This document shows positions 42,547-52,025 of a DNA stretch of 64,000 bases, one piece after another. The stretch is from Bacteroidaceae bacterium (GTDB lineage Bacteria > Bacteroidota > Bacteroidia > Bacteroidales > Bacteroidaceae): assembly GCA_017442855.1 (NCBI GenBank), contig JAFSPM010000036.1:1-64000 (forward strand). The letters are read 5' to 3'. Within the stretch, counting starts at the first letter, position 1. Each line of letters starts with the position of its first letter. The translations under genes were made by a program, and so were the position numbers. The notes under the pieces are model-generated. The model saw nothing but the letters and a program-made list of their open reading frames with translations. It was not told where the DNA came from and made no database searches.

Positions 42547-44962
42547 CTTTGGAGTTGATAAGATAAGGCTTCACCCAACGAGGAACATCGGGCGCCTTGT
42601 CATTTTGCAACATCTCCTGCCACTGCTCGTCGGTGAGTCTGTCGCCCAACGGACGGACAAACTCATAGTAGCTGAGGGTGGCACCACGGGTAAGGTAGGT
42701 CTCACCACCGATATTCACCAGTACATAAATGGCATTGGCATTGCCGGTGGCCTCGTAGAGGATGCCGTTCTTCTCGCAATCCTGTATGTTGCGGGTGAAC
42801 ACATCCGCCACAACGGCTACGGAACGATCGGCACCCTTCACATCGTACCAATGGTAGAAGTCGGTCATCGGGTCGAGCACAGAGAGGGTGAAATACTCCA
42901 TCGAGCTGCCCATATAGCGTATCTCGTTGTATTCTTCGTTGGTAGGCTGCTCGCCTCGTAACTCCTTCTCCGTTATGTTGATACAGAACTCTACCATATC
43001 ACTTAAGCTCTTCGACCTGCTTAGCAGTTCTTCGGTCAGGAAACCTGTCTCTGCCAGCATGTTAAGATTGAGGGTAAGCATCTCCTGCAACTGTTTCCAG
43101 AAGGCCAGGTTGGGCTCTACATATCCCATGACCTCGGGCGCCGGCAAACCACCGCCACCACACTCGGCTGCCATAGGCTGCTCAGCATAGAGGATGGCAT
43201 CGTGCTTGAGTTCTGCCCAAGAGGCAAGGGCCGAGTTGAGTCCCTTGATTTTCCAGGCATCAGTCTGCATGAAGCCAGGGTAGTTCTTGTTGCTCTTCTG
43301 CAACACCAGCAGGCTTTCCATCCACTTGTTATACATGGAGTCTTCCCAGTTGTCGTTATAGTCGATGAAGTGGTCACGCAGGCGATTTCTTTCCTTAGTG
43401 TATCCACCCCATGCTGTGGCATCATGATAGGTGGTATCAATCACAGCGCCAGCTGCTTCCATGCCAAAGATATCCATGACGTGCAAGCCTCTTGGGTAGG
43501 CCAGTTCGCTATTGGGACTCTCGTCGTAGGTGCTTGCCAGCACTTCGTTGTCGGGCACATAACGCTGGGCCATGAAGTTCAGTTTGTCGGCACAGCTGAG
43601 CTGTATCTTGGGGGCTATGCGGTTGCGACCTTTGAACTCTTCCACCAGCCAGTCGTTTACCTGTTTGAGAGTCTGATCAGACAGGGCTTGTTCTAAACTG
43701 TTCACCCCTTTTTCTTTCAGGAAGTCAGCCACTTCCAGTATAGCAAGATTATCGGGTTCGCCCATCAGGAAAGCCAAGGCGTCATACACACCACGACCTG
43801 CTTTCATCTCGGCTGCCGGCAGCTGGTTAAACAGTTGGGCCATAAACACGGCACGCTTCAGGCCTTGGGCATCATCACGACAGAACGAGGCGGTTTGCAG
43901 CCACATCATAGCACGGAAATAGTGCTTCAACACCTCGTTGCGGGTGTAGTTGCCACGGGGCTTGAACAGGCTGTAGTTAAAGAACACCTCTGTCTCTAAC
44001 AGGGCAGAGATATCGTCCTTGCCATCCATGATATGACTGATTTCAAAGTCGTACTTAGCACGCAGCTGTTCAGGCACTTCCACCTGTGAATCGTCCAACA
44101 GGTGCAGGGCGATGGCGAAATAGGTGGCGTTGAAGTCGGCCAACAGGTTCAGTTCGTCACTGCCGCCTTCGGTGTGGGCCTTAACGGCTGTCTCATACAT
44201 GGCACGGCACATCTTGGCCAGGGCAGGTACAAAGCTGTGCTGCTCAAGTGACTTGAGGACGTAGCTGAAATACATGTGGTAGGCTTGCAGATAGACATCG
44301 GTGGTGATGAAGCTGGGGATGCACGAGTAGTCGTTGCTCTCGTACACCTGGAACAGTTGCTCGAAATTGGTCTGTTCCATCGCCATGTTGTTCTGCAGGA
44401 GCATGGTGAGCAACTGTTCTGACGGCGACTTAATCTGGTGCAGATTAACAGCCAGGGCTGGGTTCTGCAACTGGATGCCTTGGGGTGTGGTAATCTGGCG
44501 TTGCTGAGCCAATTCGGTCATGCGGGCATCTATCTTGGCGATGAAGACTTTCTCGTCGTCCGTGAGGTTGGCCTGGTCGAGATAGGCTTGGTATTCGTTG
44601 TCGTAGTGGTCAAAACTGATGAGGGGTTCCCAGTTGTTGGCCTCGTTGCCCCAGAAAAGGGAGTCGCACAGGTCGTAGTACCACTTGGTGCGGCTGCAGT
44701 AGAAGCCGTTGATGTCGCCTTCCTTGATCCAGATGCCGTGGATGGCGTAGGGATAGTAACGGAGGATGCGGAGCTCTTGGTAGCTAAGCTGGCTGAGGTC
44801 GATGCTGAGGTCAATGGTCTGGGGCAGTTCATCGTCGTTGAGCAACAGTGACTGGGGGTTGAAAATGGCGTTGAGGGTGTCTTGGCTCACGCCTTTTCCT
44901 TGTTGCTTGCAGCCTGCTAACATGCTGACTGCTACCATCATCATAATAATTAGCTTTCTCAT
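42506..44962 (-). CDS. DUF3160 lipoprotein
   Basis: 818 aa from the ATG at 44962. Lipobox LAGC (Cys18). No enzyme motif that I recognise; the helical middle holds FYCSRTKWYYDLCDSLF, FITTDVYLQAYHMYFSYVL and ASWAELKHDAILYAEQ, features of the DUF3160 family. It is probably surface-exposed or periplasmic. Neighbours are CapA (overlapping) and a small lipoprotein 138 bp upstream, all in one direction. Confidence 0.75.
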   Translation of the reverse strand: MRKLIIMMMVAVSMLAGCKQQGKGVSQDTLNAIFNPQSLLLNDDELPQTIDLSIDLSQLSYQELRILRYYPYAIHGIWIKEGDINGFYCSRTKWYYDLCDSLFWGNEANNWEPLISFDHYDNEYQAYLDQANLTDDEKVFIAKIDARMTELAQQRQITTPQGIQLQNPALAVNLHQIKSPSEQLLTMLLQNNMAMEQTNFEQLFQVYESNDYSCIPSFITTDVYLQAYHMYFSYVLKSLEQHSFVPALAKMCRAMYETAVKAHTEGGSDELNLLADFNATYFAIALHLLDDSQVEVPEQLRAKYDFEISHIMDGKDDISALLETEVFFNYSLFKPRGNYTRNEVLKHYFRAMMWLQTASFCRDDAQGLKRAVFMAQLFNQLPAAEMKAGRGVYDALAFLMGEPDNLAILEVADFLKEKGVNSLEQALSDQTLKQVNDWLVEEFKGRNRIAPKIQLSCADKLNFMAQRYVPDNEVLASTYDESPNSELAYPRGLHVMDIFGMEAAGAVIDTTYHDATAWGGYTKERNRLRDHFIDYNDNWEDSMYNKWMESLLVLQKSNKNYPGFMQTDAWKIKGLNSALASWAELKHDAILYAEQPMAAECGGGGLPAPEVMGYVEPNLAFWKQLQEMLTLNLNMLAETGFLTEELLSRSKSLSDMVEFCINITEKELRGEQPTNEEYNEIRYMGSSMEYFTLSVLDPMTDFYHWYDVKGADRSVAVVADVFTRNIQDCEKNGILYEATGNANAIYVLVNIGGETYLTRGATLSYYEFVRPLGDRLTDEQWQEMLQNDKAPDVPRWVKPYLINSKVEVDETNLYSSGC

Positions 44963-45100
44963 CGTTATGTTATTTTTATTTTCGTACTGCAATAATACAA
45001 ATAAATTTCCTCTTTTCATTATTTTATTTAGATAATCTAGTATAGTGAAAGAGCCTATGCAAGATTTTGAAGTGAAGATTCAGCCAGCGAACCATCTATA

Positions 45101-45613
45101 TTATTCGGGAAGGTAAGAAAATGAGCGGAGGAATTTAATGCCGAAACCTTGTTGGCGATAAAAGGCCTGGATAATAGTGCTGTCGTTTTGATGCTCGATG
45201 GTATGGATGAGCGCCGGCACCGAGTCGCGCTCGATGGAGAAATCATCGAGGTGGTAAGCCACATGCGAGCCGAGCCACAGAGGTCGGATGTGCTTGCCCT
45301 GAAAGAGCTTGAACAGAAACAGGCGCTTGTCGGGATGGGGGAAGAAGCGGGTGGACTTGATGACGCCCACCGCTATCTCTGGCACCCCATCGGCATTGAC
45401 ATCGCCCCAGTCGAAGCGATAGACGGGATAGGGCAAGCGCCAGGAGGACAGTTCTTTGCCTTGACGCTCATAGCGGATGTACGAGAGGCTGTCGTGGATG
45501 CGATCTAAGCGGACCACTCCCCCATCCCATGGGAAACTCTCAGCGGGAGCGGAATGACAGGCTGCTAACAATAAGATAAGCAGGACAGGCAATATGCATT
45601 TTTGGCAATTCAT
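45101..45613 (-). CDS. Small lipoprotein, unknown role
   Basis: 170 aa. Lipobox LAAC (Cys19). Mature part has FDWGDVNADGVPEIAVGVIKS, a DxNxDGxxE calcium-loop as in FG-GAP/VCBS repeats. Ahead of DUF3160 and CapA and likely belonging to the same group. Function not known. Confidence 0.7.
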   Translation of the reverse strand: MNCQKCILPVLLILLLAACHSAPAESFPWDGGVVRLDRIHDSLSYIRYERQGKELSSWRLPYPVYRFDWGDVNADGVPEIAVGVIKSTRFFPHPDKRLFLFKLFQGKHIRPLWLGSHVAYHLDDFSIERDSVPALIHTIEHQNDSTIIQAFYRQQGFGIKFLRSFSYLPE

Positions 45614-45668
45614 GAAATTTAATATTGAATAAGCTACTGCGAAGATAGCAATAATTAGTTTTTTTTAC

Positions 45669-45676
45669 TAATTTTG
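45669..45676 (+). promoter_or_regulatory. -7 box of the phospholipase D gene
   Basis: TAATTTTG, 21 bp before the ATG at 45698; no good -33 TTTG at the normal spacing. Confidence 0.45.
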
Positions 45677-45697
45677 CACTCGCATTAATTAAAGTAA

Positions 45698-47053
45698 ATG
45701 TTATTCTCTCAAAAAGTATATATTATAAATAAGGTATGGCTATGCGGCGTGCTGAGCCTGTTGACATTGTCAATTACCGTCGTAGCACAAGAAAAAGGTG
45801 TCAAGAGCGAGGCGGCCATGCGTGCCTATTTGCAGGAAAGGAACATAGCCGTGACACAGCACAATAGCCTGAAGTTGTTCTTCAGCGGACACGACAAGTT
45901 CAAGGACCTGTTTGGTCACATCAACCAAGCCGAGAAGACCATACACATGGAGTATTTCAACTTCCGAAACGATTCCATCGCTGGTCTTACGTTCGAGCTG
46001 CTGGGCGAGAAGGCACAGCAAGGGGTGACGGTGCGGGCCATGTATGATGCTTTCGGCAACTCATCGAACAACCAACCGCTGAAAAAGGTGCATAACGAAG
46101 CCATCAGGGCTACTGGGGTGGATCTGGTGGAGTTCGACCCGATACGTTTCCCGTGGGTGAACCATATCGTGCCGCGCGACCACCGCAAGATTGTGGTGAT
46201 TGATGGCAAGACAGGCTACACTGGGGGCATGAACATTGCCGACTACTACGTGGTGGGACTGGAAGATATTGGTGAATGGCATGATATCCACATGCGATTG
46301 GAGGGGCCTGTGGTAAGCAAGCTGCAGGATATCTTCGTGAAGATGTGGAACAAAGAGACGAAGCAACATGTGCTGACCGAACAGCGTACGCAAGTGGTTG
46401 ACATGACTGCCGAGCGCACGCCTGTGGAAGACAAACCAGAAAGTGAGGTGGCGCTGCTGCCATTAGAAGAGCGTATGGAACTGGTGGGCAAGCGAACCCA
46501 TGAGGAGGTGGACATAGCCATCGTGGACCGTTCACCAGGCAAGACTTCGGACGCCATCAGGAAGATGTATGCCAAGGCGTTAGACAGCGCCGAGGAGCAT
46601 GTGCAGATAGTGAACCCCTACTTTGTGCCCACCAAGTCGGTACGCAGGGCCATCAAGCGGGCACTGAAACGTGGCGTGGAGGTGGAGATTATGATTCCTG
46701 CCAAATCGGACATCGGGTTTACCCCAGAGACAGGCGAGCTGGTGGCTTACCGACTGATGAAGAAGGGGGCGAAGGTGTATCTGTTTGACGGGGGCTTCCA
46801 CCACTCGAAGGTGATGATGGTGGATAGCACGTTCTGTACGGTGGGCACCGCCAACTTGGATAGCCGGAGTCTGCGTTACGACTATGAGACGAATGCATTC
46901 ATCTTCGACAAGGGTACCACCGACGAGCTAATTACGATGTTTGAACGTGACAAGCAAAACAGTCACCTGCTGACCAGGGAGTATTGGAAGAAGCGCAGTG
47001 GGTGGAAGAAGTTTGTGGGGTGGTTTGGTAATTTGCTTACTCCGTTCTTGTAA
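45698..47053 (+). CDS. Cardiolipin synthase-like phospholipase D
   Basis: 451 aa. Two HxKxxxxD motifs: DHRKIVVIDGKTGYTGGMN (about residue 162) and HHSKVMMVDSTFCTVGTANLD (about 367), each followed by the GG/GT and N of the family. A signal-like N-terminus (VWLCGVLSLLTLSITVVAQ) suggests export rather than the two-helix anchor of E. coli ClsA, which is unusual. Makes cardiolipin from phosphatidylglycerol or transfers phosphatidyl groups. Confidence 0.88.
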   Translation: MLFSQKVYIINKVWLCGVLSLLTLSITVVAQEKGVKSEAAMRAYLQERNIAVTQHNSLKLFFSGHDKFKDLFGHINQAEKTIHMEYFNFRNDSIAGLTFELLGEKAQQGVTVRAMYDAFGNSSNNQPLKKVHNEAIRATGVDLVEFDPIRFPWVNHIVPRDHRKIVVIDGKTGYTGGMNIADYYVVGLEDIGEWHDIHMRLEGPVVSKLQDIFVKMWNKETKQHVLTEQRTQVVDMTAERTPVEDKPESEVALLPLEERMELVGKRTHEEVDIAIVDRSPGKTSDAIRKMYAKALDSAEEHVQIVNPYFVPTKSVRRAIKRALKRGVEVEIMIPAKSDIGFTPETGELVAYRLMKKGAKVYLFDGGFHHSKVMMVDSTFCTVGTANLDSRSLRYDYETNAFIFDKGTTDELITMFERDKQNSHLLTREYWKKRSGWKKFVGWFGNLLTPFL

Positions 47054-47078
47054 AAGTCAAGCACAATTCTTATCTTTG
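47047..47078 (+). promoter_or_regulatory. Promoter upstream of thyA
   Basis: CTTG, exactly 20 bp, TATCTTTG. It overlaps the end of cls and lies 180 bp before thyA, so the leader would contain the REP-like element at 47103-47159. Confidence 0.55.
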
Positions 47079-47102
47079 TCATATAAATAGCTATAAAACA
47101 CA

Positions 47103-47222
47103 TAATGGATGTGCCGATGGCTGACTGTATGCAGATATGCCGCCTACACACATCCATTACGGCTCATAAAAAAAAGGGAAGAAAGGGCTAACTGCGAGCA
47201 GATATAACGCCTACACACATCC
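47103..47222. repeat. REP-like palindrome and half copy
   Basis: TAATGGATGTG (47103-47113) pairs with CACATCCATTA (47149-47159); inside are GATGGC and GCCGCC with TACA between the arms. The half copy 47191-47222 repeats ACTGCGAGCAGATATA.. and GCCTACACACATCC. Inverse orientation to the elements at 22139-22294. A run of A (47167-47175) separates the two. Confidence 0.75.
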
Positions 47223-47255
47223 CTATAGCTATTAAACGATGATATTAAAAAGAAT

Positions 47256-48050
47256 ATGGAACAGTATTTGGATTTGTTGAGAAGAGTGAAGGCGGAAGGC
47301 GTGGAGAAGAGCGACCGCACTGGCACTGGTACCATCAGTATATTCGGACATCAGATGAGGTTTCACATGGACGATGGATTTCCATTGCTGACGACCAAGA
47401 AGCTGCATCTGAAGTCTATTATCTATGAGTTGCTGTGGTTCCTCAAGGGTGACACCAACGTGCATTACCTGCAGGAGAACGGGGTGCGCATCTGGAACGA
47501 ATGGGCAGATGCCGACGGTAACTTAGGACCAGTGTATGGACACCAGTGGCGTTCGTGGGAAACGACTGACGGTAAGGTGGTGGACCAGATAAGCGAGGTG
47601 GTGGATACCATCAAGCACAATCCCGACTCTCGCCGCATCATGGTATGTTCATGGAACGTGGGCGACCTGCCTCACATGGCTCTCCCACCCTGCCATTGCC
47701 TGTTCCAGTTTTATGTAGCCAACGGCACGCTGAGCTTGCAGCTTTACCAGCGCAGTGCCGACATCTTCTTAGGTGTACCTTTCAACATTGCTTCGTATGC
47801 CCTGCTCTTGCAGATGATGGCACAGGTAACGGGTCTTAAGGCGGGTGATTTTGTGCATACCTTCGGGGATGCACACATCTACCTGAACCATCTGGAGCAA
47901 GTGGATTTGCAGCTGACACGTGAGCCTCGACCGCTGCCTAAGATGCGGATTAACCCTGACGTGAAGAATATCTTCGACTTCAAATACGAGGATTTTGAGC
48001 TGACTGACTATAACCCCTGGCCACACATTGCCGGAAAAGTTGCCGTATAA
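47256..48050 (+). CDS. thyA: Thymidylate synthase
   Basis: 264 aa. Complete Thy[59 protein letters not shown] with the active-site Cys, [26 protein letters not shown] and LNHLEQ. Methylates dUMP using 5,10-methylene-tetrahydrofolate. Directly followed (2 bp) by folA, the usual dTMP pair. Confidence 0.97.
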   Translation: MEQYLDLLRRVKAEGVEKSDRTGTGTISIFGHQMRFHMDDGFPLLTTKKLHLKSIIYELLWFLKGDTNVHYLQENGVRIWNEWADADGNLGPVYGHQWRSWETTDGKVVDQISEVVDTIKHNPDSRRIMVCSWNVGDLPHMALPPCHCLFQFYVANGTLSLQLYQRSADIFLGVPFNIASYALLLQMMAQVTGLKAGDFVHTFGDAHIYLNHLEQVDLQLTREPRPLPKMRINPDVKNIFDFKYEDFELTDYNPWPHIAGKVAV

Positions 48051-48052
48051 CC

Positions 48053-48538
48053 ATGATTGCCATTATAGCCGCCATAGATAAGAACAACGCACTGGGTTTC
48101 CAAAACCGACTGCTGTTTTACCTGCCTGATGACCTGAAGCGATTCAAGGCACTGACTACCGGTCATACCGTGGTGATGGGCAGAAAGACATTTGACTCGT
48201 TGCCCAAGGGGGCGCTGCCTAACCGCAGGAACATCGTGCTGAGCCGTAGCACGAAACTGGAACTGCCGGGGGCAGAAGTATATGCCTCATTGGAAGAGGC
48301 ACTGAAACACTGTGCGGATGATGAGCAAGTGTTTATCATGGGTGGAGCCAGCGTATATAAACAGGCGATGCCCCTGGCCGACAGGCTGTATATGACAGAG
48401 ATTGATGCGGAAGCGGCAGAGGCCGATGTGTATTTCCCTGCTATTGACCACGAACTGTGGCACGAGACAAAAAGAGATGTCCGTCGTGCTGACGACAGAC
48501 ATCCCTGTAATTATGCTTTCGTGGATTACGAAAGATAG
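48053..48538 (+). CDS. folA: Dihydrofolate reductase
   Basis: 161 aa. Shows AIIAAIDKNNALGFQNRLLFYLPDDLKRFK, TTGHTVVMGRKTFDSLP, LPNRRNIVLSRS and VFIMGGASVYKQ, all core DHFR segments; Asp in LPDDL is the catalytic acid. Regenerates tetrahydrofolate for ThyA. Confidence 0.96.
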   Translation: MIAIIAAIDKNNALGFQNRLLFYLPDDLKRFKALTTGHTVVMGRKTFDSLPKGALPNRRNIVLSRSTKLELPGAEVYASLEEALKHCADDEQVFIMGGASVYKQAMPLADRLYMTEIDAEAAEADVYFPAIDHELWHETKRDVRRADDRHPCNYAFVDYER

Positions 48539-48541
48539 CCT

Positions 48542-49018
48542 TTACTTATCGGTGATAATTGATTCCACTGGCAACTGACGCAGGAAAGCCTCGTTAAATG
48601 AGATGATAGTCTCTGTACGAGCCAGGTTCAGTGGCTGCAACTTATCGTGGATAATGCTCAGCAGATGATGGTTGTTGCGGGCATAGAGCTTGATAAACAT
48701 ATCATACTGGCCTGTAGTATAGTGGCATTCCACGATTTCAGGAATCATTTTCAAAGCTAAGGTTACTTCTTCAAAAGAAGAAGGGTCCTTCAAGTATAAA
48801 CCTATGTACGCACAAGTCTCGAATCCCACACTTTCCGGATCAACAATAAACTGGGAACCTTTCAAAACACCAAGTGCAGTGAGTTTCTGCACTCTTTGAT
48901 GGATGGCTGCTCCAGATACGTTACAAGCCCTGGCTACCTCCAGGAAAGGAACGCGGGCATCAGCCGCAATCATTTTTAGAATCTTCTTGTCAAGGGCGTC
49001 TAATTGATGATGTGCCAT
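48542..49018 (-). CDS. Lrp/AsnC-family transcriptional regulator
   Basis: 158 aa. HTH near the N-terminus (LDKKILKMIAADARVPFLEVARACNVSGAAIHQRVQKL) and a C-terminal RAM domain (IGLYLKDPSSFEEV, VECHYTTGQYDMFIKLYA). Convergent with folA and divergent from the M64 peptidase. The promoter on the minus strand overlaps that of the peptidase, so it may regulate it. Confidence 0.92.
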   Translation of the reverse strand: MAHHQLDALDKKILKMIAADARVPFLEVARACNVSGAAIHQRVQKLTALGVLKGSQFIVDPESVGFETCAYIGLYLKDPSSFEEVTLALKMIPEIVECHYTTGQYDMFIKLYARNNHHLLSIIHDKLQPLNLARTETIISFNEAFLRQLPVESIITDK

Positions 49019-49058
49019 TTTTATTACAATTTAAAAGTAAAAATATTAATTTGATAGG

Positions 49059-49090
49059 CAAAGGTAAACAATATTGACTATATTTGCAAG
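49059..49090. promoter_or_regulatory. Overlapping divergent promoters (lrp-like and M64 peptidase)
   Basis: Minus strand: CTTG (49087-49090), 20 bp, TACCTTTG (49059-49066). Plus strand: TATATTTG (49079-49086), 30 bp before the M64 start. They overlap, so the two genes may compete for or share control. Confidence 0.6.
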
Positions 49091-49115
49091 AAATATTGAA
49101 CAATAATATTCTATT

Positions 49116-50384
49116 ATGAAGAAAATGTTTATAGCAGCATGGTTATTATTGGCATCTACAGCCACCCATGCACAACAATTTGAAGATTATTTTTCTGAGC
49201 AGACACTGCGCGTGGACTATGTGTTTACAGGCAATGAACAGGGGCAACAGATAGCGCTCGACGAACTGATTGCTACCCCCGGATGGGCAGGACGCAGGCA
49301 TCACCTGGCGGAGATGCCGCTGAAGAGTCATGGGCAACTGGTGATGCGTGACAAAGAGACCGGGCAACCCATCTATGCCACTTCATTCTCTTCGCTTTTC
49401 CAGGAATGGACGGCCACTGACGAGGCCAAGGAAGTGACCAAGAGCTACGAGAACTGCTTCCTAATGCCTTTCCCCAAGAAGGTGGCTGAGGTGGAGGTGA
49501 CACTGATGAACTATCGGCATGAGGTGGTGGCTACGCTAAAGCATACGATAGATCCAAACGATATACTGATTCACCAAAAAGGCAAGGAGCATGTGACACT
49601 TTATAAATATATGGTGCAGAATGGGACTCCTGAGGAATGCATCGACATTGCCATACTGGCAGAGGGTTATAAGCCCGAGGAGATGGAGCTGTTCTATGAA
49701 GATGCGGCAAAGGTGAGTGAGTTTCTATTCAGCTATGAACCTTTCAAATCGTTACAGAAGAAGTTTAACTTCATAGCTGTTGCCAGTCCATCGGAGGACA
49801 GTGGCGTGAGCATCCCAAAGAAAGGGGAATGGAAACATACGGCCTTTAGCTCGAACTACAGCACATTCTATTCCGACCGATACCTTACGACCTCACACCT
49901 GAAGGCGGTACATGACGCTCTGGCAGGTATTCCCTACGAGCATATCATTGTGCTGGCCAACACCGATGAGTATGGAGGTGGTGGCATCTATAACTCGCTG
50001 ATGCTGACAGCGGCTCATCATAGCACCTTCCGCCCTGTGGTGGTGCACGAGTTTGGTCATAGCTTCGCTGGCCTGGCCGACGAATATTTCTATGATGACG
50101 ATGTGATGTCAGGCAGTTATCCGTTGGACATTGAACCTTGGGAAGCTAACATCACTACCTTGGTGGATTTCGACAGCAAGTGGAAAGATTTGATGAAGAA
50201 GGGCACTCCTATCCCTACTATCGAACAGGATACGCCAGTGGGTATATTTGAGGGTGGTGGCTACTCATCAAAGGGTGTCTATCGCCCGGCCTACGACTGC
50301 AGAATGAGGACAAATTCCAGCCCCGAATTTTGTCCGGTCTGTGACAGAGCAATTAGAAGAATTATAGAATTCTACACAGAGTAA
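49116..50384 (+). CDS. M64-family metallopeptidase (IgA peptidase M64)
   Basis: 422 aa. Signal peptide ending THAQQ. The zinc site HEFGHSFAGLADEY (His311, Glu312, His315, then the DE) is the HExxH signature. Also contains VTLMNYRHEV and ECIDIAILAEGYKPEE. M64 peptidases cut immunoglobulin A in some bacteria, but substrate cannot be called here. Its start lies in front of the divergent lrp promoter. Confidence 0.87.
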   Translation: MKKMFIAAWLLLASTATHAQQFEDYFSEQTLRVDYVFTGNEQGQQIALDELIATPGWAGRRHHLAEMPLKSHGQLVMRDKETGQPIYATSFSSLFQEWTATDEAKEVTKSYENCFLMPFPKKVAEVEVTLMNYRHEVVATLKHTIDPNDILIHQKGKEHVTLYKYMVQNGTPEECIDIAILAEGYKPEEMELFYEDAAKVSEFLFSYEPFKSLQKKFNFIAVASPSEDSGVSIPKKGEWKHTAFSSNYSTFYSDRYLTTSHLKAVHDALAGIPYEHIIVLANTDEYGGGGIYNSLMLTAAHHSTFRPVVVHEFGHSFAGLADEYFYDDDVMSGSYPLDIEPWEANITTLVDFDSKWKDLMKKGTPIPTIEQDTPVGIFEGGGYSSKGVYRPAYDCRMRTNSSPEFCPVCDRAIRRIIEFYTE

Positions 50385-50390
50385 AAAAAT

Positions 50391-50416
50391 AAAACCTCCC
50401 CGATTGGGGAGGTTTT
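50391..50416. terminator. Bidirectional terminator
   Basis: AAAACCTCCCC (50391-50401), GATT, GGGGAGGTTTT (50406-50416): perfect 11-bp stem with A/T-runs on both sides; serves both the M64 gene and the convergent exbD operon. Confidence 0.9.
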
Positions 50417-50436
50417 ATAGATTATGGAATCAACTA

Positions 50437-50901
50437 TTACTGGCGTTTAGCAGCAGAATAGTTAATCTTCAACGCATAAGCCCTACGAAGTGCTTCCTTG
50501 ATATCGGTCACGATACCCATCTTGGTATCACGGTCCACCTTCAAAGAAACGGTCATCTGTGGCTGATCCTCTTCCTTCATACTGGCACGCTCACCAATAA
50601 TGTAGTCCTGGATCTCAGCAGTCTCAGCGAATGAATCGTTCAACTGGATACGGGTTTCATCACCCAAAGTCTTGCGGAACTCCTGTGTAGGCTTACCTAC
50701 ATAGATGAAAGTCACCAAAGACTTCTTCTCCAGTTTCTCCAGCTCAGTTCCCTGAGGAGCTCTAAACTCAACCTTCAAAGTTACCTCACGCATTGTTGTT
50801 ACCATCATGAAGAAGAACAACAGGGTAAAGATCAAGTCAGGAAGAGAAGAGGTGTTCATACGTGGCATACCACGCTTACCGGTCTTACTAAATTTTCCCA
50901 T
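50437..50901 (-). CDS. exbD: ExbD/TolR-family protein
   Basis: 154 aa. Short N-terminus, one membrane helix (SLPDLIFTLLFFFMMVTTMRE) with the essential Asp (LPD), then a periplasmic domain. Works with ExbB to energise TonB or gliding-type systems. Starts 2 bp after the first exbD. Confidence 0.92.
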   Translation of the reverse strand: MGKFSKTGKRGMPRMNTSSLPDLIFTLLFFFMMVTTMREVTLKVEFRAPQGTELEKLEKKSLVTFIYVGKPTQEFRKTLGDETRIQLNDSFAETAEIQDYIIGERASMKEEDQPQMTVSLKVDRDTKMGIVTDIKEALRRAYALKINYSAAKRQ

Positions 50902-50903
50902 AA

Positions 50904-51491
50904 TTACTTGTCTCCATACTTTTTAGGTTCAGCCTCGGAGATATTCTGCGGATAAACCGTACGGATATCTTCCTGCTGGATTTCATCACATTCGCTATAC
51001 ACCTTGCCAAATCTGGCGTTTGCCAGTTCGTCACGCAACTCATTGTATGCTGCTACCAGCTCATTCTGGACAGCAATGTATGAGTTGTATGAGGTACCAC
51101 GGTCGCAACGCAGAGAGATAACGTGGTTGGTTGTTGCTTCCATATCACCCAACAGGTTGGTATGTACCACGTGTTTCTCTGGCTTGTTAGCTTCGTTGGC
51201 CTCATTAGCAATAAACTCTTTAGCTTTCTTACGAAGATCACTTACTCCTACATACTCACCGCCACACAATAACTGGTCTTGGAAGTTGAGGAATACCTGC
51301 AGTACGTTACGCTCCTTCAGCTTGATATCATCATTCTTCTGGTTCTGCTCAGGAGGAGGTGGCAAACGACGTGCCAGACCCTGGTCAGTATCCATAGAAG
51401 TTGTCAGCAAGAAGAAGATCAACAACAGGAAGGAGATATCCGCAGTAGAGCTTGAGTTTAGTTCAGGAACTTCCTTTTTGCCTTTTGCCAT
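50904..51491 (-). CDS. exbD: ExbD/TolR-family protein (longer copy)
   Basis: 195 aa. STADISFLLLIFFLLTTSMDTD gives the Asp-containing helix. The extended periplasmic part contains an Asn/Glu-rich insert (KEFIANEANEANKPEKHVV) absent from the other copy. Tandem exbD genes are common in Bacteroidales. Confidence 0.92.
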   Translation of the reverse strand: MAKGKKEVPELNSSSTADISFLLLIFFLLTTSMDTDQGLARRLPPPPEQNQKNDDIKLKERNVLQVFLNFQDQLLCGGEYVGVSDLRKKAKEFIANEANEANKPEKHVVHTNLLGDMEATTNHVISLRCDRGTSYNSYIAVQNELVAAYNELRDELANARFGKVYSECDEIQQEDIRTVYPQNISEAEPKKYGDK

Positions 51492-51511
51492 TTTTATATC
51501 TCCTATTTAAA

Positions 51512-52000
51512 TTATTTACCAATTCTGTTCTTGATACCAGACCCAATCATCAGAATTACCATTACTGCTACAAGGAAACCGATAGTATAAATAAACATAT
51601 CAGCTACTGCCAGCCACGGAGCGGTATTCTCATCACCAGTATAACCTACCAGTTGAAGGGGCTCGTTGCTACCCATAGAATAAGTAACAACCATCAGAAC
51701 TACCAAAGCTATCACACCAATCAAAGATTGGAGAGCAGCCTTTGGACTATCTTTCAAATCAGCAAAGAATCTGACAACAAAAGCCAGCACTGTTACGACA
51801 ATAGCAATGATAACAAGTGCATATACCCAGTACAGCAACGTGTCTGTCTGAGCGGGCTCAGATATTGAAGTATCAGCTACCAATCGGTTAGCTGGATCTG
51901 CCTCACCACCGAAGAAGAAGAGAGCAAACACAGCTATGGTGATGATAAACAAGCACCACAAGATTGAGCCAGATACGTTTTGTATCCTAAATTTCTTCAT
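51512..52000 (-). CDS. Four-helix membrane protein in the exb operon
   Basis: 162 aa with about four hydrophobic segments (ILWCLFIITIAVFALFFFG, YWVYALVIIAIVVTVLAFVV, LIGVIALVVLMVVTYSMG, MFIYTIGFLVAVMVILMIGSG). No named domain. It stands between exbB and the first exbD, 25 bp and 20 bp away, so it is an operon member, perhaps an extra component of the motor. Confidence 0.75.
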   Translation of the reverse strand: MKKFRIQNVSGSILWCLFIITIAVFALFFFGGEADPANRLVADTSISEPAQTDTLLYWVYALVIIAIVVTVLAFVVRFFADLKDSPKAALQSLIGVIALVVLMVVTYSMGSNEPLQLVGYTGDENTAPWLAVADMFIYTIGFLVAVMVILMIGSGIKNRIGK

Positions 52001-52025
52001 AATATTTAATCTCCTTGAAATTTAA

